Shown piece after piece: positions 49,322 to 59,265 of a DNA stretch of 64,000 nt (its first letter is position 1; every line of letters starts with the position of its first letter). Location: contig NZ_MKEQ01000001.1 of the NCBI RefSeq assembly GCF_001875655.1, forward strand, positions 3,596,001-3,660,000, written 5' to 3'. A program made the position numbers and the translations under genes. The stretch comes from Enterobacter hormaechei ATCC 49162 (GTDB lineage Bacteria > Pseudomonadota > Gammaproteobacteria > Enterobacterales > Enterobacteriaceae). The notes under the pieces are model-generated. The model did no database searches and was not told the origin of the DNA. It was given only the letters and a program-made list of their open reading frames with translations.

Positions 49322-50287
49322 ATGACAAAACAACGTATTTTTGTCGCCGGTCATCGCGGAATGGTGGGTTCCGCGATTGTCCGCCAGCTTGAGCAGCGCG
49401 GCGACGTCGAGGTGATTGTTCGCACCCGTGACGAGCTGAACCTGCTGGACAGCAAAGCGGTGCAGGAGTTCTTCGCCAGCGAACGTATCGACCAGGTGTA
49501 TCTGGCGGCGGCGAAGGTGGGCGGCATTGTCGCTAACAACACCTACCCGGCGGATTTCATCTACGAGAACATGATGATTGAGAGCAACATCATTCACGCG
49601 GCGCATCTGCACAACGTGAATAAGCTGCTGTTCCTCGGTTCATCCTGTATCTACCCGAAAATGGCGAAGCAGCCGATCGCCGAGAGCGAACTGTTGCAGG
49701 GCACGCTTGAAGCCACCAACGAGCCGTACGCGATTGCCAAAATTGCCGGGATCAAGCTGTGTGAATCCTACAACCGTCAGTATAACCGCGACTATCGCTC
49801 GGTGATGCCGACCAACCTGTACGGACCGCACGATAACTTCCACCCGAGCAATTCGCACGTGATCCCGGCGCTGCTGCGTCGTTTCCACGAGGCGACTGCC
49901 GAAAACGCCCCGGACGTGGTGGTGTGGGGCAGCGGGACGCCGATGCGCGAGTTCCTCCACGTGGATGACATGGCGGCTGCCAGCATTCACGTCATGGAGC
50001 TGGATCGCGAGGTGTGGCAGGAAAACACCGAGCCGATGCTGTCGCACATTAACGTCGGGACCGGCGTGGACTGCACCATCCGCGAGCTGGCGCAGACCAT
50101 CGCGCAGGTGGTGGGCTACAAAGGACGCGTGGTGTTTGACGCCACCAAACCGGACGGTACGCCGCGCAAGCTGCTGGACGTGACCCGTCTGCATCAGCTG
50201 GGCTGGTATCACGAGGTCTCACTGGAACAGGGGCTGGCCAGCACCTACCAGTGGTTCCTGGAAAACCAGCACCGCTTCCGGGGGTAA
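49322..50287 (+). CDS. fcl: GDP-L-fucose synthase
   Basis: Also wcaG. Epimerises and reduces GDP-4-keto-6-deoxymannose to GDP-L-fucose with NADPH. 321 residues. [17 protein letters not shown] near residues 6-22, SSCIYP near 107 and the catalytic YAIAK with Tyr136 and Lys140. gmm begins at its stop codon. Confidence 0.97.
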   Translation: MTKQRIFVAGHRGMVGSAIVRQLEQRGDVEVIVRTRDELNLLDSKAVQEFFASERIDQVYLAAAKVGGIVANNTYPADFIYENMMIESNIIHAAHLHNVNKLLFLGSSCIYPKMAKQPIAESELLQGTLEATNEPYAIAKIAGIKLCESYNRQYNRDYRSVMPTNLYGPHDNFHPSNSHVIPALLRRFHEATAENAPDVVVWGSGTPMREFLHVDDMAAASIHVMELDREVWQENTEPMLSHINVGTGVDCTIRELAQTIAQVVGYKGRVVFDATKPDGTPRKLLDVTRLHQLGWYHEVSLEQGLASTYQWFLENQHRFRG

Positions 50288-50289
50288 TG

Positions 50290-50769
50290 ATGTTTTTAAG
50301 TCAGGAAGATTTTGCCACGGTGGTGCGTTCCACTCCGCTCATCTCTATTGATTTGATTGTGGAGAACGAACGCGGCGAGTTCTTGCTGGGGAAACGAACC
50401 AATCGTCCTGCACAGGGCTTCTGGTTCGTGCCCGGCGGGCGCGTGCAGAAGGATGAGACGCTGACCGATGCGTTTGAGCGTCTCACTCTGGCGGAACTGG
50501 GCCTGCAACTGCCGATGGCAGCGGGCCAGTTTTACGGGGTCTGGCAGCACTTCTATGACGATAACTTTTCAGGCACCGGGTTCACCACGCACTACATTGT
50601 GCTGGGGTTCCGCCTGAAGGTGAGTGAGGCAGACCTGCGTCTGCCTGATTCTCAGCATGACGATTACCGCTGGTTAACGCCAGAGGCGCTGCTGGCAAGC
50701 GACAACGTCCATGACAACAGTCGGGCGTACTTCCTCGCGGAACGTCAGGCCGAGGTGCCAGGCCTATGA
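50290..50769 (+). CDS. gmm: GDP-mannose mannosyl hydrolase
   Basis: Nudix-type enzyme that releases mannose from GDP-mannose and so may trim the precursor pool. 159 residues from the second of two adjacent ATGs (MFLSQEDF), the E. coli length; the first ATG at 50287 overlaps the fcl stop. [20 protein letters not shown] near 45-64 is the altered Nudix box (GDP-mannose hydrolases lack one of the usual Glu residues). Overlaps wcaI by 4 bp. Confidence 0.95.
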   Translation: MFLSQEDFATVVRSTPLISIDLIVENERGEFLLGKRTNRPAQGFWFVPGGRVQKDETLTDAFERLTLAELGLQLPMAAGQFYGVWQHFYDDNFSGTGFTTHYIVLGFRLKVSEADLRLPDSQHDDYRWLTPEALLASDNVHDNSRAYFLAERQAEVPGL

Positions 50770-51989
50770 AAATCCTCGTCTACGGAATTAACTACTCGCC
50801 AGAGCTTACCGGTATCGGGAAATACACCGGCGAGATGGTCGAGTGGATGGCGAGCCAGGGACATGACGTGCGGGTGATTACTGCCCCGCCGTATTACCCG
50901 GAGTGGAAGGTAGGCGAACGCTATTCCAGCTGGCGCTACCGCCGCGAAGAGGGTGCCGCGACCGTCTGGCGTTGCCCGCTCTACGTGCCGAAACAGCCCT
51001 CGACGCTGAAACGTTTAATTCATCTGGGCAGCTTTGCCCTGAGCAGTTTTTTCCCGCTGATGGCGCAGCGTCGCTGGAAGCCGGATCGCATCATCGGCGT
51101 GGTGCCGACGCTGTTCTGCACGCCAGGCATGCGCCTGCTGGGAAAACTCTCCGGCGCGCGCACCCTGCTGCATATTCAGGATTATGAAGTGGACGCCATG
51201 CTCGGGCTGGGGATGGCCGGGAAAGGCAAGGGCGGCAAGGTGGCGAAGCTCGCCAGCGCCTTTGAGCGCAGCGGCCTGCACAACGTGGATTACGTCTCAA
51301 CCATCTCACGCTCAATGATGAACAAGGCGCAGGAGAAGGGCGTCCCGGCGGAAAAGGTGATCTTCTTTCCAAACTGGTCCGAAGTGGCGCGTTTCCGCGA
51401 TGTGACAGAACACGATGCGCAGGCGTTACGCGCGCAGCTCGGGTTGCCTGCTGATCAAAAAATCATTCTTTACTCAGGCAACATCGGCGAAAAACAGGGG
51501 CTGGAGAGCGTGATTGACGCCGCGCTTCAGCTGAGCGAACACCCGTGGATGTTCGTGATTGTCGGGCAGGGCGGCGGTAAAGCGCGGCTGGAGAAAATGG
51601 CCAGCGAGCGCGGACTGACCAACATCCGCTTCTTCCCGCTTCAGTCGTATGACGCGCTGCCCGCGCTGCTGAAAATGGCGGATTGCCATCTGGTGGTGCA
51701 AAAACGCGGCGCGGCGGATGCGGTGCTGCCGTCCAAGCTGACCAATATTCTGGCGGTGGGCGGAAACGCGGTGATTACGGCAGAAGCCGCAACAGAATTA
51801 GGCCAGCTGTGTAACAGCTACCCGGGCATTGCCGTTTGCGTGGAGCCGGAATCGGTCCCGGCGCTGGTAACCGGCATTGAGCAGGCACTCGCCATGCCAA
51901 AAGAGAACACGGTGGCACGTGAATATGCCGAACGCACGCTCGAGAAAGAGAACGTGCTGAGCCAATTTATTGCAGATATACGGGGATAA
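50766..51989 (+). CDS. wcaI: colanic acid glycosyltransferase WcaI
   Basis: 407 residues, GT4/GT-B fold. N-terminal [19 protein letters not shown] acceptor loop and the donor site around [15 protein letters not shown] near residue 240 and [20 protein letters not shown] near 315. Transfers a sugar to the lipid-linked colanic acid unit. Confidence 0.95.
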   Translation: MKILVYGINYSPELTGIGKYTGEMVEWMASQGHDVRVITAPPYYPEWKVGERYSSWRYRREEGAATVWRCPLYVPKQPSTLKRLIHLGSFALSSFFPLMAQRRWKPDRIIGVVPTLFCTPGMRLLGKLSGARTLLHIQDYEVDAMLGLGMAGKGKGGKVAKLASAFERSGLHNVDYVSTISRSMMNKAQEKGVPAEKVIFFPNWSEVARFRDVTEHDAQALRAQLGLPADQKIILYSGNIGEKQGLESVIDAALQLSEHPWMFVIVGQGGGKARLEKMASERGLTNIRFFPLQSYDALPALLKMADCHLVVQKRGAADAVLPSKLTNILAVGGNAVITAEAATELGQLCNSYPGIAVCVEPESVPALVTGIEQALAMPKENTVAREYAERTLEKENVLSQFIADIRG

Positions 51990-51992
51990 ATC

Positions 51993-53429
51993 ATGAGTCA
52001 AACCACTTTGTATCCGGTCGTAATGGCGGGTGGATCCGGGAGCCGGTTGTGGCCACTGTCCCGCGTGCTTTATCCAAAACAGTTTCTGTGCCTGAAAGGC
52101 GACCTCACCATGCTGCAAACGACGGTTAACCGTCTGCACGGCGTGGAGTGTGAAAGCCCGGTGGTGATCTGTAACGAACAGCACCGCTTTATCGTGGCCG
52201 AGCAGCTGCGTCAGCTGAACAAGCTGACCGAAAATATCATTCTGGAGCCTGCCGGACGCAACACGGCGCCTGCGATCGCCCTGGCGGCGCTGGCGGCCAA
52301 ACGCAGCAGCCCGGACTGCGATCCGCTGATGCTGGTGCTGGCGGCTGACCACGTCATCCAGCAGGAAGAGGCCTTCCGCGACGCGGTACGCGCGGCGATC
52401 CCTTACGCTGAGAACGGCAAGCTGGTGACCTTCGGCATCGTACCGGATCTGCCGGAAACCGGCTACGGCTACATTCGCCGCGGTAGCGTAACGCCTGGCG
52501 AAGGTGACAGCGTGGCCTTTGACGTGGCGCAGTTTGTCGAAAAACCGAATCTGGAAACCGCGCAGGCCTACGTGGCCAGCGGGGAATACTACTGGAACAG
52601 CGGTATGTTCCTGTTCCGCGCCGGTCGCTACCTGGAAGAGCTGGAAAAATATCGCCCGGATATCTTAAGCGCCTGCGAAAAAGCGATGGCGGTGGTGGAT
52701 CCGGATCTCGATTTTATCCGCGTGGATGAAGAATCCTTCCTCGCCTGTCCTGAAGAGTCCATTGACTATGCGGTGATGGAGCGCACGGCAGATGCGGTCG
52801 TGGTGCCGATGGATGCAGGCTGGAGCGATGTTGGCTCCTGGTCGTCTCTGTGGGAGATCAGCGCGCATACCCCGGAGGGTAACGTCCATCACGGGGATGT
52901 GATCAGCCACAAAACGGAAAACAGCTATGTCTACGCCGAGTCTGGCCTCGTCACCACGGTCGGGGTGAAAGATCTGGTGGTCGTGCAGACCAAAGACGCG
53001 GTGTTGATTGCTGACCGTAACGCCGTGCAGGACGTTAAAAAAGTGGTGGAGCAGATCAAGGCTGACGGCCGTCACGAACACCATATCCATCGGGAAGTCT
53101 ACCGTCCGTGGGGCAAATATGACTCCATCGACGCCGGCGAGCGTTACCAGGTGAAACGCATCACCGTGAAGCCGGGTGAAGGGCTGTCGGTGCAGATGCA
53201 CCATCACCGCGCCGAACACTGGGTGGTGGTGGCAGGAACCGCCAAAGTGACCATCGACGGTGAAGTGAAGCTGCTCGGAGAAAACGAGTCCATTTATATT
53301 CCGCTGGGTGCCACGCACTGTCTGGAAAACCCGGGGAAAATTCCGCTCGACTTAATTGAGGTGCGTTCCGGCTCCTATCTTGAAGAGGACGACATCATCC
53401 GCTTCCAGGATCGCTACGGGCGCGTGTAG
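51993..53429 (+). CDS. cpsB: mannose-1-phosphate guanylyltransferase
   Basis: Also manC. Makes GDP-mannose from mannose 1-phosphate and GTP. 478 residues: N-terminal nucleotidyltransferase with [20 protein letters not shown] near residues 11-30 and [10 protein letters not shown] near 182, and a C-terminal cupin domain with [10 protein letters not shown] near 370. It lacks no motif of the family. Starts 3 bp after wcaI. Confidence 0.96.
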   Translation: MSQTTLYPVVMAGGSGSRLWPLSRVLYPKQFLCLKGDLTMLQTTVNRLHGVECESPVVICNEQHRFIVAEQLRQLNKLTENIILEPAGRNTAPAIALAALAAKRSSPDCDPLMLVLAADHVIQQEEAFRDAVRAAIPYAENGKLVTFGIVPDLPETGYGYIRRGSVTPGEGDSVAFDVAQFVEKPNLETAQAYVASGEYYWNSGMFLFRAGRYLEELEKYRPDILSACEKAMAVVDPDLDFIRVDEESFLACPEESIDYAVMERTADAVVVPMDAGWSDVGSWSSLWEISAHTPEGNVHHGDVISHKTENSYVYAESGLVTTVGVKDLVVVQTKDAVLIADRNAVQDVKKVVEQIKADGRHEHHIHREVYRPWGKYDSIDAGERYQVKRITVKPGEGLSVQMHHHRAEHWVVVAGTAKVTIDGEVKLLGENESIYIPLGATHCLENPGKIPLDLIEVRSGSYLEEDDIIRFQDRYGRV

Positions 53430-53439
53430 CCCTCCGCAT

Positions 53440-53475
53440 CATGCCCGGTGGCGCTGCGCTTACCGGGCCTACGAA
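53440..53475. repeat. single REP element between cpsB and cpsG
   Basis: ATGCCCGGTGGCGCTGCGCT TACCGGGCCTACG has the REP layout: an imperfect stem CCCGGT/ACCGGG and the terminal CCTACG. It sits in a 109-bp gap inside the operon. Confidence 0.75.
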
Positions 53476-53538
53476 TGACAAAAATAAATTTGGCCATTAC
53501 ATGGTCAGGGCCAACTGTTGCCTGAAAAAGGGGTCATC

Positions 53539-54909
53539 ATGGAAAAATTAACCTGTTTTAAAGCCTACGATATTCGCGGCAAGCTGGGCGAAGAGCTGAA
53601 CGAAGACATTGCGTGGCGCATCGGCCGCGCGTACGGCGAATACCTGAAACCACAAACTATCGTGCTGGGCGGCGACGTGCGTCTGACAAGCGAATCCCTG
53701 AAGCTGGCGCTGGCGAAAGGGCTACAGGACGCGGGCGTCGACGTGCTGGATATCGGCCTTTCCGGTACCGAAGAGATCTATTTTGCCACCTTCCACCTGG
53801 GCGTGGACGGCGGTATCGAAGTGACGGCCAGCCATAACCCGATGGACTACAACGGCATGAAGCTGGTGCGCAAGGGCGCGCGTCCGATCAGCGGCGACAC
53901 CGGCCTGCGTGACGTGCAGCGTCTGGCCGAGGCCAACGACTTCCCGCCGGTTAACGAAGCCAGACGCGGCAGCTATAAGCAGATCAACCTGCAAAAAGAG
54001 TACATCGACCACCTGCTGGGCTACATCAACGTGGCAAACCTCAAACCGCTGAAGCTGGTGATTAACTCCGGTAACGGCGCGGCAGGCCCGGTTGTCGATG
54101 CACTTGAAGCCCGCTTTAAGGCGCTGAACGTGCCGGTGACCTTCGTCAAAGTACACAACACGCCTGACGGCAACTTCCCGAACGGTATTCCTAACCCGCT
54201 GCTGCCGGAGTGCCGCGACGACACCCGCAACGCGGTGATTGAGCACGGCGCCGATATGGGTATCGCCTTTGACGGCGATTTTGACCGCTGCTTCCTGTTC
54301 GACGAGAAAGGGCAGTTCATCGAGGGCTACTACATTGTCGGCCTGCTGGCGGAAGCGTTCCTCGAGAAAAACCCGGGGGCGAAGATCATTCACGATCCGC
54401 GTCTTTCCTGGAACACCGTCGACGTGGTGAAGGCCGCGGGCGGCGAGCCGGTGATGTCCAAAACCGGTCACGCGTTTATCAAAGAGCGCATGCGCGAGGA
54501 AGACGCCATCTACGGCGGCGAGATGAGCGCTCACCACTATTTCCGTGATTTTGCCTACTGCGACAGCGGGATGATCCCGTGGCTGCTGGTGACCGAGCTG
54601 CTGTGCCTGAAAGGGCAGAGCCTGGGTGAGCTGGTGCGCGACCGCATGGCGGCGTTCCCGGCCAGCGGGGAGATCAACAGCAAACTGGCACAGCCCGCGG
54701 AGGCCATCGCCCGTGTTGAACATCACTTCGCCATTCATGCGCTGGAGATTGACCGTACGGACGGTATCAGCATGGCGTTCCCGCAGTGGCGCTTCAACCT
54801 GCGCTCCTCCAACACCGAGCCGGTGGTGCGCCTGAACGTGGAGTCCCGGGCCGATACCGCGCTGATGGAAGCGCGAACGAAGGACATTCTGGCGCTGTTG
54901 AATCAGTAA
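53539..54909 (+). CDS. cpsG: phosphomannomutase
   Basis: Also manB. Interconverts mannose 6-phosphate and mannose 1-phosphate. 456 residues from [11 protein letters not shown], the E. coli length; a TTG seven codons upstream is not needed. Catalytic phosphoserine loop [14 protein letters not shown] with Ser98, Mg site DGDFDRCF near 245, sugar loop [10 protein letters not shown] near 325, and phosphate-binding [14 protein letters not shown] near 420. Confidence 0.96.
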   Translation: MEKLTCFKAYDIRGKLGEELNEDIAWRIGRAYGEYLKPQTIVLGGDVRLTSESLKLALAKGLQDAGVDVLDIGLSGTEEIYFATFHLGVDGGIEVTASHNPMDYNGMKLVRKGARPISGDTGLRDVQRLAEANDFPPVNEARRGSYKQINLQKEYIDHLLGYINVANLKPLKLVINSGNGAAGPVVDALEARFKALNVPVTFVKVHNTPDGNFPNGIPNPLLPECRDDTRNAVIEHGADMGIAFDGDFDRCFLFDEKGQFIEGYYIVGLLAEAFLEKNPGAKIIHDPRLSWNTVDVVKAAGGEPVMSKTGHAFIKERMREEDAIYGGEMSAHHYFRDFAYCDSGMIPWLLVTELLCLKGQSLGELVRDRMAAFPASGEINSKLAQPAEAIARVEHHFAIHALEIDRTDGISMAFPQWRFNLRSSNTEPVVRLNVESRADTALMEARTKDILALLNQ

Positions 54910-54928
54910 TACGAAAACCTGAAAACCG

Positions 54929-55066
54929 CCCCTCATCCCGGCCCTCTCCCCAGAGGGGAGAGGGTGAAAAATGCTCCGAGCCGTGTCCTCGACCAGAGGG
55001 GAGAGGGTGAAAGACCGCACCGGACAGTCCCCTCTCCCCTCCGGGGAGAGGGTTAGGGTGAGGGGT
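54929..55066. repeat. cluster of three palindromic repeats in the cpsG-wcaJ gap
   Basis: Unit one 54929-54964 (CCCCTCATCCCGGCCCTCTC with GAGGGGAGAGGG), a half unit 54995-55008, then a linker GAAAGACCGCACCGGACAGT and a full palindrome CCCCTCTCCCCTCCGGGGAG to GGTGAGGGG (55028-55066). The linker and its flanking stem are the inverse complement of the pair at 43020-43060. The gap is 185 bp, the widest in the operon. Confidence 0.85.
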
Positions 55067-55094
55067 AAGGTTTTGGTTGAATAAAGGAACAACG

Positions 55095-56489
55095 ATGACA
55101 AATCTAAAAAAGCGCGAACGAGCGAGAACGAATGCATCGTTAATCTCTATGGTGCAGCGTTTTTCTGATATCACCATCATGGTCGGCGGACTGTGGGCGG
55201 TGTGTTGGGTCAGCGGGCAGTCGTTCTTATACATGCACTTGCTGATGGCGTTGATTGCGCTGGTGGTGTTTCAGATGATCGGCGGCATGACCGATTTCTA
55301 TCGTTCATGGCGCGGCGTCAAAATGACCACCGAACTGATGCTGCTGCTCCAGAACTGGACCTTAAGCCTGGTTTTCAGCGCAGGGCTGGTGGCGTTCAGC
55401 CATGATTTTGATAACCGTCTTGTGACCTATCTCTGCTGGTATCTGTTAACCAGCATTGGCATGGTGGTCTGCCGTTCGCTGATCCGCTTCGGCGCGGGCT
55501 GGTTGCGCAACCGCGGATATAACCGTCGCTTCGTTGCCGTGGCGGGCGATCTGCCGGTCGGACAGGTATTGCTCGACAGCTTCCGCAAAGAGCCGTGGTT
55601 AGGTTTTGAAGTGGTCGGGATTTATCACGACGCGAAGCCCGGCGGCGTGCCGTCCGACTGGGCAGGTAACTACGAACAGCTTATTGACGACGCGAAAGCA
55701 GGGAAGATCCACAACGTCTATATCGCCATGCAGATGAAAGATGAGTCCCGCATCAAGAAACTGATGCGCGAGCTGGCGGATACCACCTGCTCGGTGATCC
55801 TCATCCCGGATGTCTTTACCTTCAACATCCTCCATTCCCGCATTGAAGAAGTGAACGGCGTACCGGTTGTTCCGCTGTACGACACGCCGCTGTCGGGGAT
55901 TAACCGCGTGCTGAAGCGCGTGGAAGATATCGTGCTTTCATCCCTGATCCTGCTGCTCATCTCCCCGGTGCTGTGCTGCATTGCACTGGCGGTGAAGCTC
56001 AGCTCTCCGGGGCCGATCATCTTCCGTCAGACCCGCTACGGCATGGACGGTAAGCCGATCATGGTGTGGAAATTCCGCTCCATGAAGGTGATGGAGAACG
56101 ACAAGGTAGTGACCCAGGCGACGCAGAACGATCCGCGCGTGACCCGTGTGGGCAACTTCCTGCGCCGTACCTCGCTCGATGAGCTGCCGCAGTTCATCAA
56201 CGTGTTTACCGGCGGGATGTCCATCGTCGGGCCACGTCCTCACGCCGTTGCTCATAACGAGCAGTACCGTACCCTGATTGAAGGCTACATGCTGCGCCAC
56301 AAGGTGAAGCCGGGCATCACCGGCTGGGCGCAGATCAACGGCTGGCGCGGCGAGACCGACACGCTGGAAAAAATGGAAAAACGTATCGAGTTCGATCTTG
56401 AGTACATCCGCGAGTGGAGCCTCTGGTTCGATATCAAGATTGTTTTTCTGACCATTTTCAAAGGTTTCGTGAACAAAGCGGCGTACTAA
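55095..56489 (+). CDS. wcaJ: undecaprenyl-phosphate glucose-1-phosphate transferase WcaJ
   Basis: Starts colanic acid synthesis by placing glucose 1-phosphate on undecaprenyl phosphate. 464 residues, the E. coli length, from the ATG at 55095 (the longer frame adds six residues). Four N-terminal helices, a soluble central domain, a membrane re-entrant hairpin near 280-305 and the C-terminal catalytic domain with KFRSMKVMENDK near 332 and RRTSLDELPQFINV near 364. Confidence 0.96.
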   Translation: MTNLKKRERARTNASLISMVQRFSDITIMVGGLWAVCWVSGQSFLYMHLLMALIALVVFQMIGGMTDFYRSWRGVKMTTELMLLLQNWTLSLVFSAGLVAFSHDFDNRLVTYLCWYLLTSIGMVVCRSLIRFGAGWLRNRGYNRRFVAVAGDLPVGQVLLDSFRKEPWLGFEVVGIYHDAKPGGVPSDWAGNYEQLIDDAKAGKIHNVYIAMQMKDESRIKKLMRELADTTCSVILIPDVFTFNILHSRIEEVNGVPVVPLYDTPLSGINRVLKRVEDIVLSSLILLLISPVLCCIALAVKLSSPGPIIFRQTRYGMDGKPIMVWKFRSMKVMENDKVVTQATQNDPRVTRVGNFLRRTSLDELPQFINVFTGGMSIVGPRPHAVAHNEQYRTLIEGYMLRHKVKPGITGWAQINGWRGETDTLEKMEKRIEFDLEYIREWSLWFDIKIVFLTIFKGFVNKAAY

Positions 56490-56490
56490 G

Positions 56491-57969
56491 ATGAGCTTAC
56501 GAGAAAAAACCATCAGCGGCGCGAAATGGTCAGCCATGGCGACCATCATCATCATTGGCCTCGGTCTGGTGCAGATGACGGTGCTGGCGCGCATTATCGA
56601 TAATCACCAGTTTGGTCTGCTGACCGTCTCGCTGGTGATTATCGCCCTCGCCGATACGCTGTCGGACTTTGGTATCGCCAACTCTATTATCCAGCGCAAA
56701 GAGATCAGCCATCTGGAACTGACCACGCTCTACTGGCTGAACGTCGGGCTGGGCATCTTCGTCTTTGTGCTGGTGTTCCTGCTGAGCGATGCGATTGCCG
56801 GTGTGCTGCACAACCCGGACCTGGCGCCGCTGATGCGCACCCTGTCGTTCGCGTTCGTGGTGATCCCGCACGGGCAGCAGTTCCGCGCGCTGATGCAAAA
56901 AGAGCTGGAGTTCAACAAGATCGGCATGATTGAAACCAGCGCCGTGCTGGCGGGCTTTACCTTCACCGTGGTCAGCGCTCATTTCTGGCCGCTGGCGATG
57001 ACCGCCATCCTCGGCTACCTCGTTAACTCTGCCGTGCGCACGCTGCTGTTCGGCTTCTTTGGCCGCAAGATTTATCGCCCGGGGCTGCATTTTTCGCTGG
57101 CGTCTGTTTCATCCAACCTGCGCTTCGGCGCGTGGCTGACCGCAGACAGCATTATCAACTATGTGAATACTAACCTCTCCACGCTGGTGCTGGCGCGCAT
57201 TCTGGGCGCGAGCGTCGCGGGTGGCTATAACCTGGCGTATAACGTCGCGGTTGTCCCGCCGATGAAGCTCAACCCTATCATTACTCGCGTGCTGTTCCCG
57301 GCGTTCGCCAAAATTCAGGACGATACCGAGAAGCTGCGCGTGAACTTTTACAAGCTGCTCTCCGTGGTGGGGATCATAAACTTTCCGGTCCTGCTGGGGC
57401 TGATGGTGGTCGCCAGCAATTTCGTGCCGCTGGTGTTTGGCGAGAAATGGAACGGCATCATCCCGATCCTGCAACTGCTGTGCGTCGTGGGGCTGCTGCG
57501 CTCGGTGGGGAACCCGATTGGTTCTCTGCTGATGGCGAAGGCGCGCGTGGATATCAGCTTTAAGTTCAACGTATTTAAAACCTTCCTGTTTATTCCGGCA
57601 ATTATTGTGGGCGGCCACACGGCGGGCGCCATTGGCGTGACGCTCGGCTTCCTGCTGGTGCAGATCGTCAATACCGTGCTGAGTTACTTCGTGATGATCA
57701 AACCGGTGCTGGGCTCCAGCTACCGTCAGTACATCCTCAGCCTGTGGCTGCCGTTTTATCTCTCATTACCGACGCTTGCGGTGAGCTACGGCCTGGGCGT
57801 GGTGCTCAACGGGCATCTGCCGCTGGCGGCGCTGCTTGCGGTGCAGGTCGCGGCCGGTGCGCTGGCGTTCGGCGTGATGATTGTGCTGTCACGCAACGCG
57901 CTGGTGGTGGAGATGAAGCGCCAGTTTTGCCGTAACGAAAAAATGAAAACGCTGCTTCGCGCAGGCTAA
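56491..57969 (+). CDS. wzxC: colanic acid flippase WzxC
   Basis: 492 residues with 12-14 helices, MOP/MVF superfamily. Moves the lipid-linked repeat unit to the periplasmic face. N-terminal TISGAKWSAMATIIIIGLGL leads into VLARIIDNHQFGLLTVSLV. The partial flippase at 63249 shares the GxKWSA, LARI and DxGxxxxxI[QR]R spacing. It begins just after wcaJ stops. Confidence 0.95.
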   Translation: MSLREKTISGAKWSAMATIIIIGLGLVQMTVLARIIDNHQFGLLTVSLVIIALADTLSDFGIANSIIQRKEISHLELTTLYWLNVGLGIFVFVLVFLLSDAIAGVLHNPDLAPLMRTLSFAFVVIPHGQQFRALMQKELEFNKIGMIETSAVLAGFTFTVVSAHFWPLAMTAILGYLVNSAVRTLLFGFFGRKIYRPGLHFSLASVSSNLRFGAWLTADSIINYVNTNLSTLVLARILGASVAGGYNLAYNVAVVPPMKLNPIITRVLFPAFAKIQDDTEKLRVNFYKLLSVVGIINFPVLLGLMVVASNFVPLVFGEKWNGIIPILQLLCVVGLLRSVGNPIGSLLMAKARVDISFKFNVFKTFLFIPAIIVGGHTAGAIGVTLGFLLVQIVNTVLSYFVMIKPVLGSSYRQYILSLWLPFYLSLPTLAVSYGLGVVLNGHLPLAALLAVQVAAGALAFGVMIVLSRNALVVEMKRQFCRNEKMKTLLRAG

Positions 57970-57984
57970 TTTTACGAGGCCATT

Positions 57985-59265
57985 ATGAAATTACTTATTC
58001 TTGGCAACCATACCTGCGGCAACCGTGGCGACAGCGCCATCCTGCGCGGTTTACTGGATGCAATTAACACCCTTAAGCCTGAGACTGAAGTGGATGTGAT
58101 GAGCCGTTATCCGGTCAGCTCATCCTGGTTACTCAACCGCCCGGTGATGGGCGACCCGCTCTACAGCCAGATGAAACAGCACAACAACGCTGCGGGCGTG
58201 ATGGGGCGCGTGAAGAAAGTGCTGCGTCGCCGCTACCAGCATCAGGTGTTGCTTTCTCGCGTGACCGACACCGGCAAGCTGCGCAATATTGCCATCGCGC
58301 AGGGTTTTACCGATTTTGTCCGCCTGCTGTCCGGCTATGACGCCATTATTCAGGTCGGTGGATCGTTCTTCGTCGATCTCTACGGCGTGCCGCAGTTTGA
58401 GCATGCACTTTGTACGTTTATGGCGAAAAAGCCGCTGTTCATGATTGGCCACAGCGTCGGGCCATTCCAGGATCCACAGTTCAACCAGCTGGCAAACTAT
58501 GTCTTCGGCCACTGCGACGCGCTGATCCTGCGTGAATCGGTCAGCCTCGACATGATGAAGCGCAGTGAAATCGACACCACCAAAGTGGAGCACGGTGTGG
58601 ACACCGCCTGGCTGGTGGATCATCAGGATGACAGTTTCCAGGCCAGCTATGCTGTACAGCACTGGCTGGACGTGGCGGCAAAGCAGAAAACCGTCGCCAT
58701 TACCCTGCGTGAACTTGCGCCGTTCGATAAACGCCTCGGCACGACCCAGGCGGCCTACGAGAAAGCCTTTGCCGACGTGGTGAACCGCGTGCTGGACAGC
58801 GGTTACCAGGTGCTGGCGCTCTCTACCTGTACCGGTATCGACAGCTACAACAAAGATGACCGCATGGTGGCGCTGAACCTGCGCAACCTGGTGAACGATC
58901 CGTCCCGTTATCACGTGGTGATGGACGAACTCAACGATCTGGAGATGGGCAAGCTGCTCTCCGCCTGCGACCTGACCGTCGGCACGCGTCTGCACTCGGC
59001 GATCATTTCAATGAACTTCGGCACGCCAGCCATCGCCATTAACTATGAGCACAAGTCAGCGGGCATTATGCAGCAGCTCGGCATGCCGGAAATGGCCGTC
59101 GATATTCGTCATCTGCTGGACGGATCGCTCGGTGCGATGGTGGGCGACACGCTCGGCCAGTTGCCTGCGATCAACGAGCGTCTGGCGGTGGCGGTCAAAG
59201 CCGAACGCGAAAAAGGCATTGGGATGGTGAAATCCGTACTCGACCGCGTCCGGGAGGGGAAATGA
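57985..59265 (+). CDS. wcaK: colanic acid pyruvyltransferase WcaK
   Basis: 426 residues of the polysaccharide pyruvyl transferase family. LLILGNHTCGNRGDSAILRG at residues 3-22 and GTRLHSAIISMNFGTPAIAINY near 333 are family hallmarks. Likely adds the pyruvate ketal from phosphoenolpyruvate to the terminal galactose. Overlaps wcaL by 4 bp. Confidence 0.94.
   Translation: MKLLILGNHTCGNRGDSAILRGLLDAINTLKPETEVDVMSRYPVSSSWLLNRPVMGDPLYSQMKQHNNAAGVMGRVKKVLRRRYQHQVLLSRVTDTGKLRNIAIAQGFTDFVRLLSGYDAIIQVGGSFFVDLYGVPQFEHALCTFMAKKPLFMIGHSVGPFQDPQFNQLANYVFGHCDALILRESVSLDMMKRSEIDTTKVEHGVDTAWLVDHQDDSFQASYAVQHWLDVAAKQKTVAITLRELAPFDKRLGTTQAAYEKAFADVVNRVLDSGYQVLALSTCTGIDSYNKDDRMVALNLRNLVNDPSRYHVVMDELNDLEMGKLLSACDLTVGTRLHSAIISMNFGTPAIAINYEHKSAGIMQQLGMPEMAVDIRHLLDGSLGAMVGDTLGQLPAINERLAVAVKAEREKGIGMVKSVLDRVREGK

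Noticed and set aside
53722..55137. 471-codon minus-strand frame
   Set aside because: Antisense to cpsG and running through palindromic repeats.
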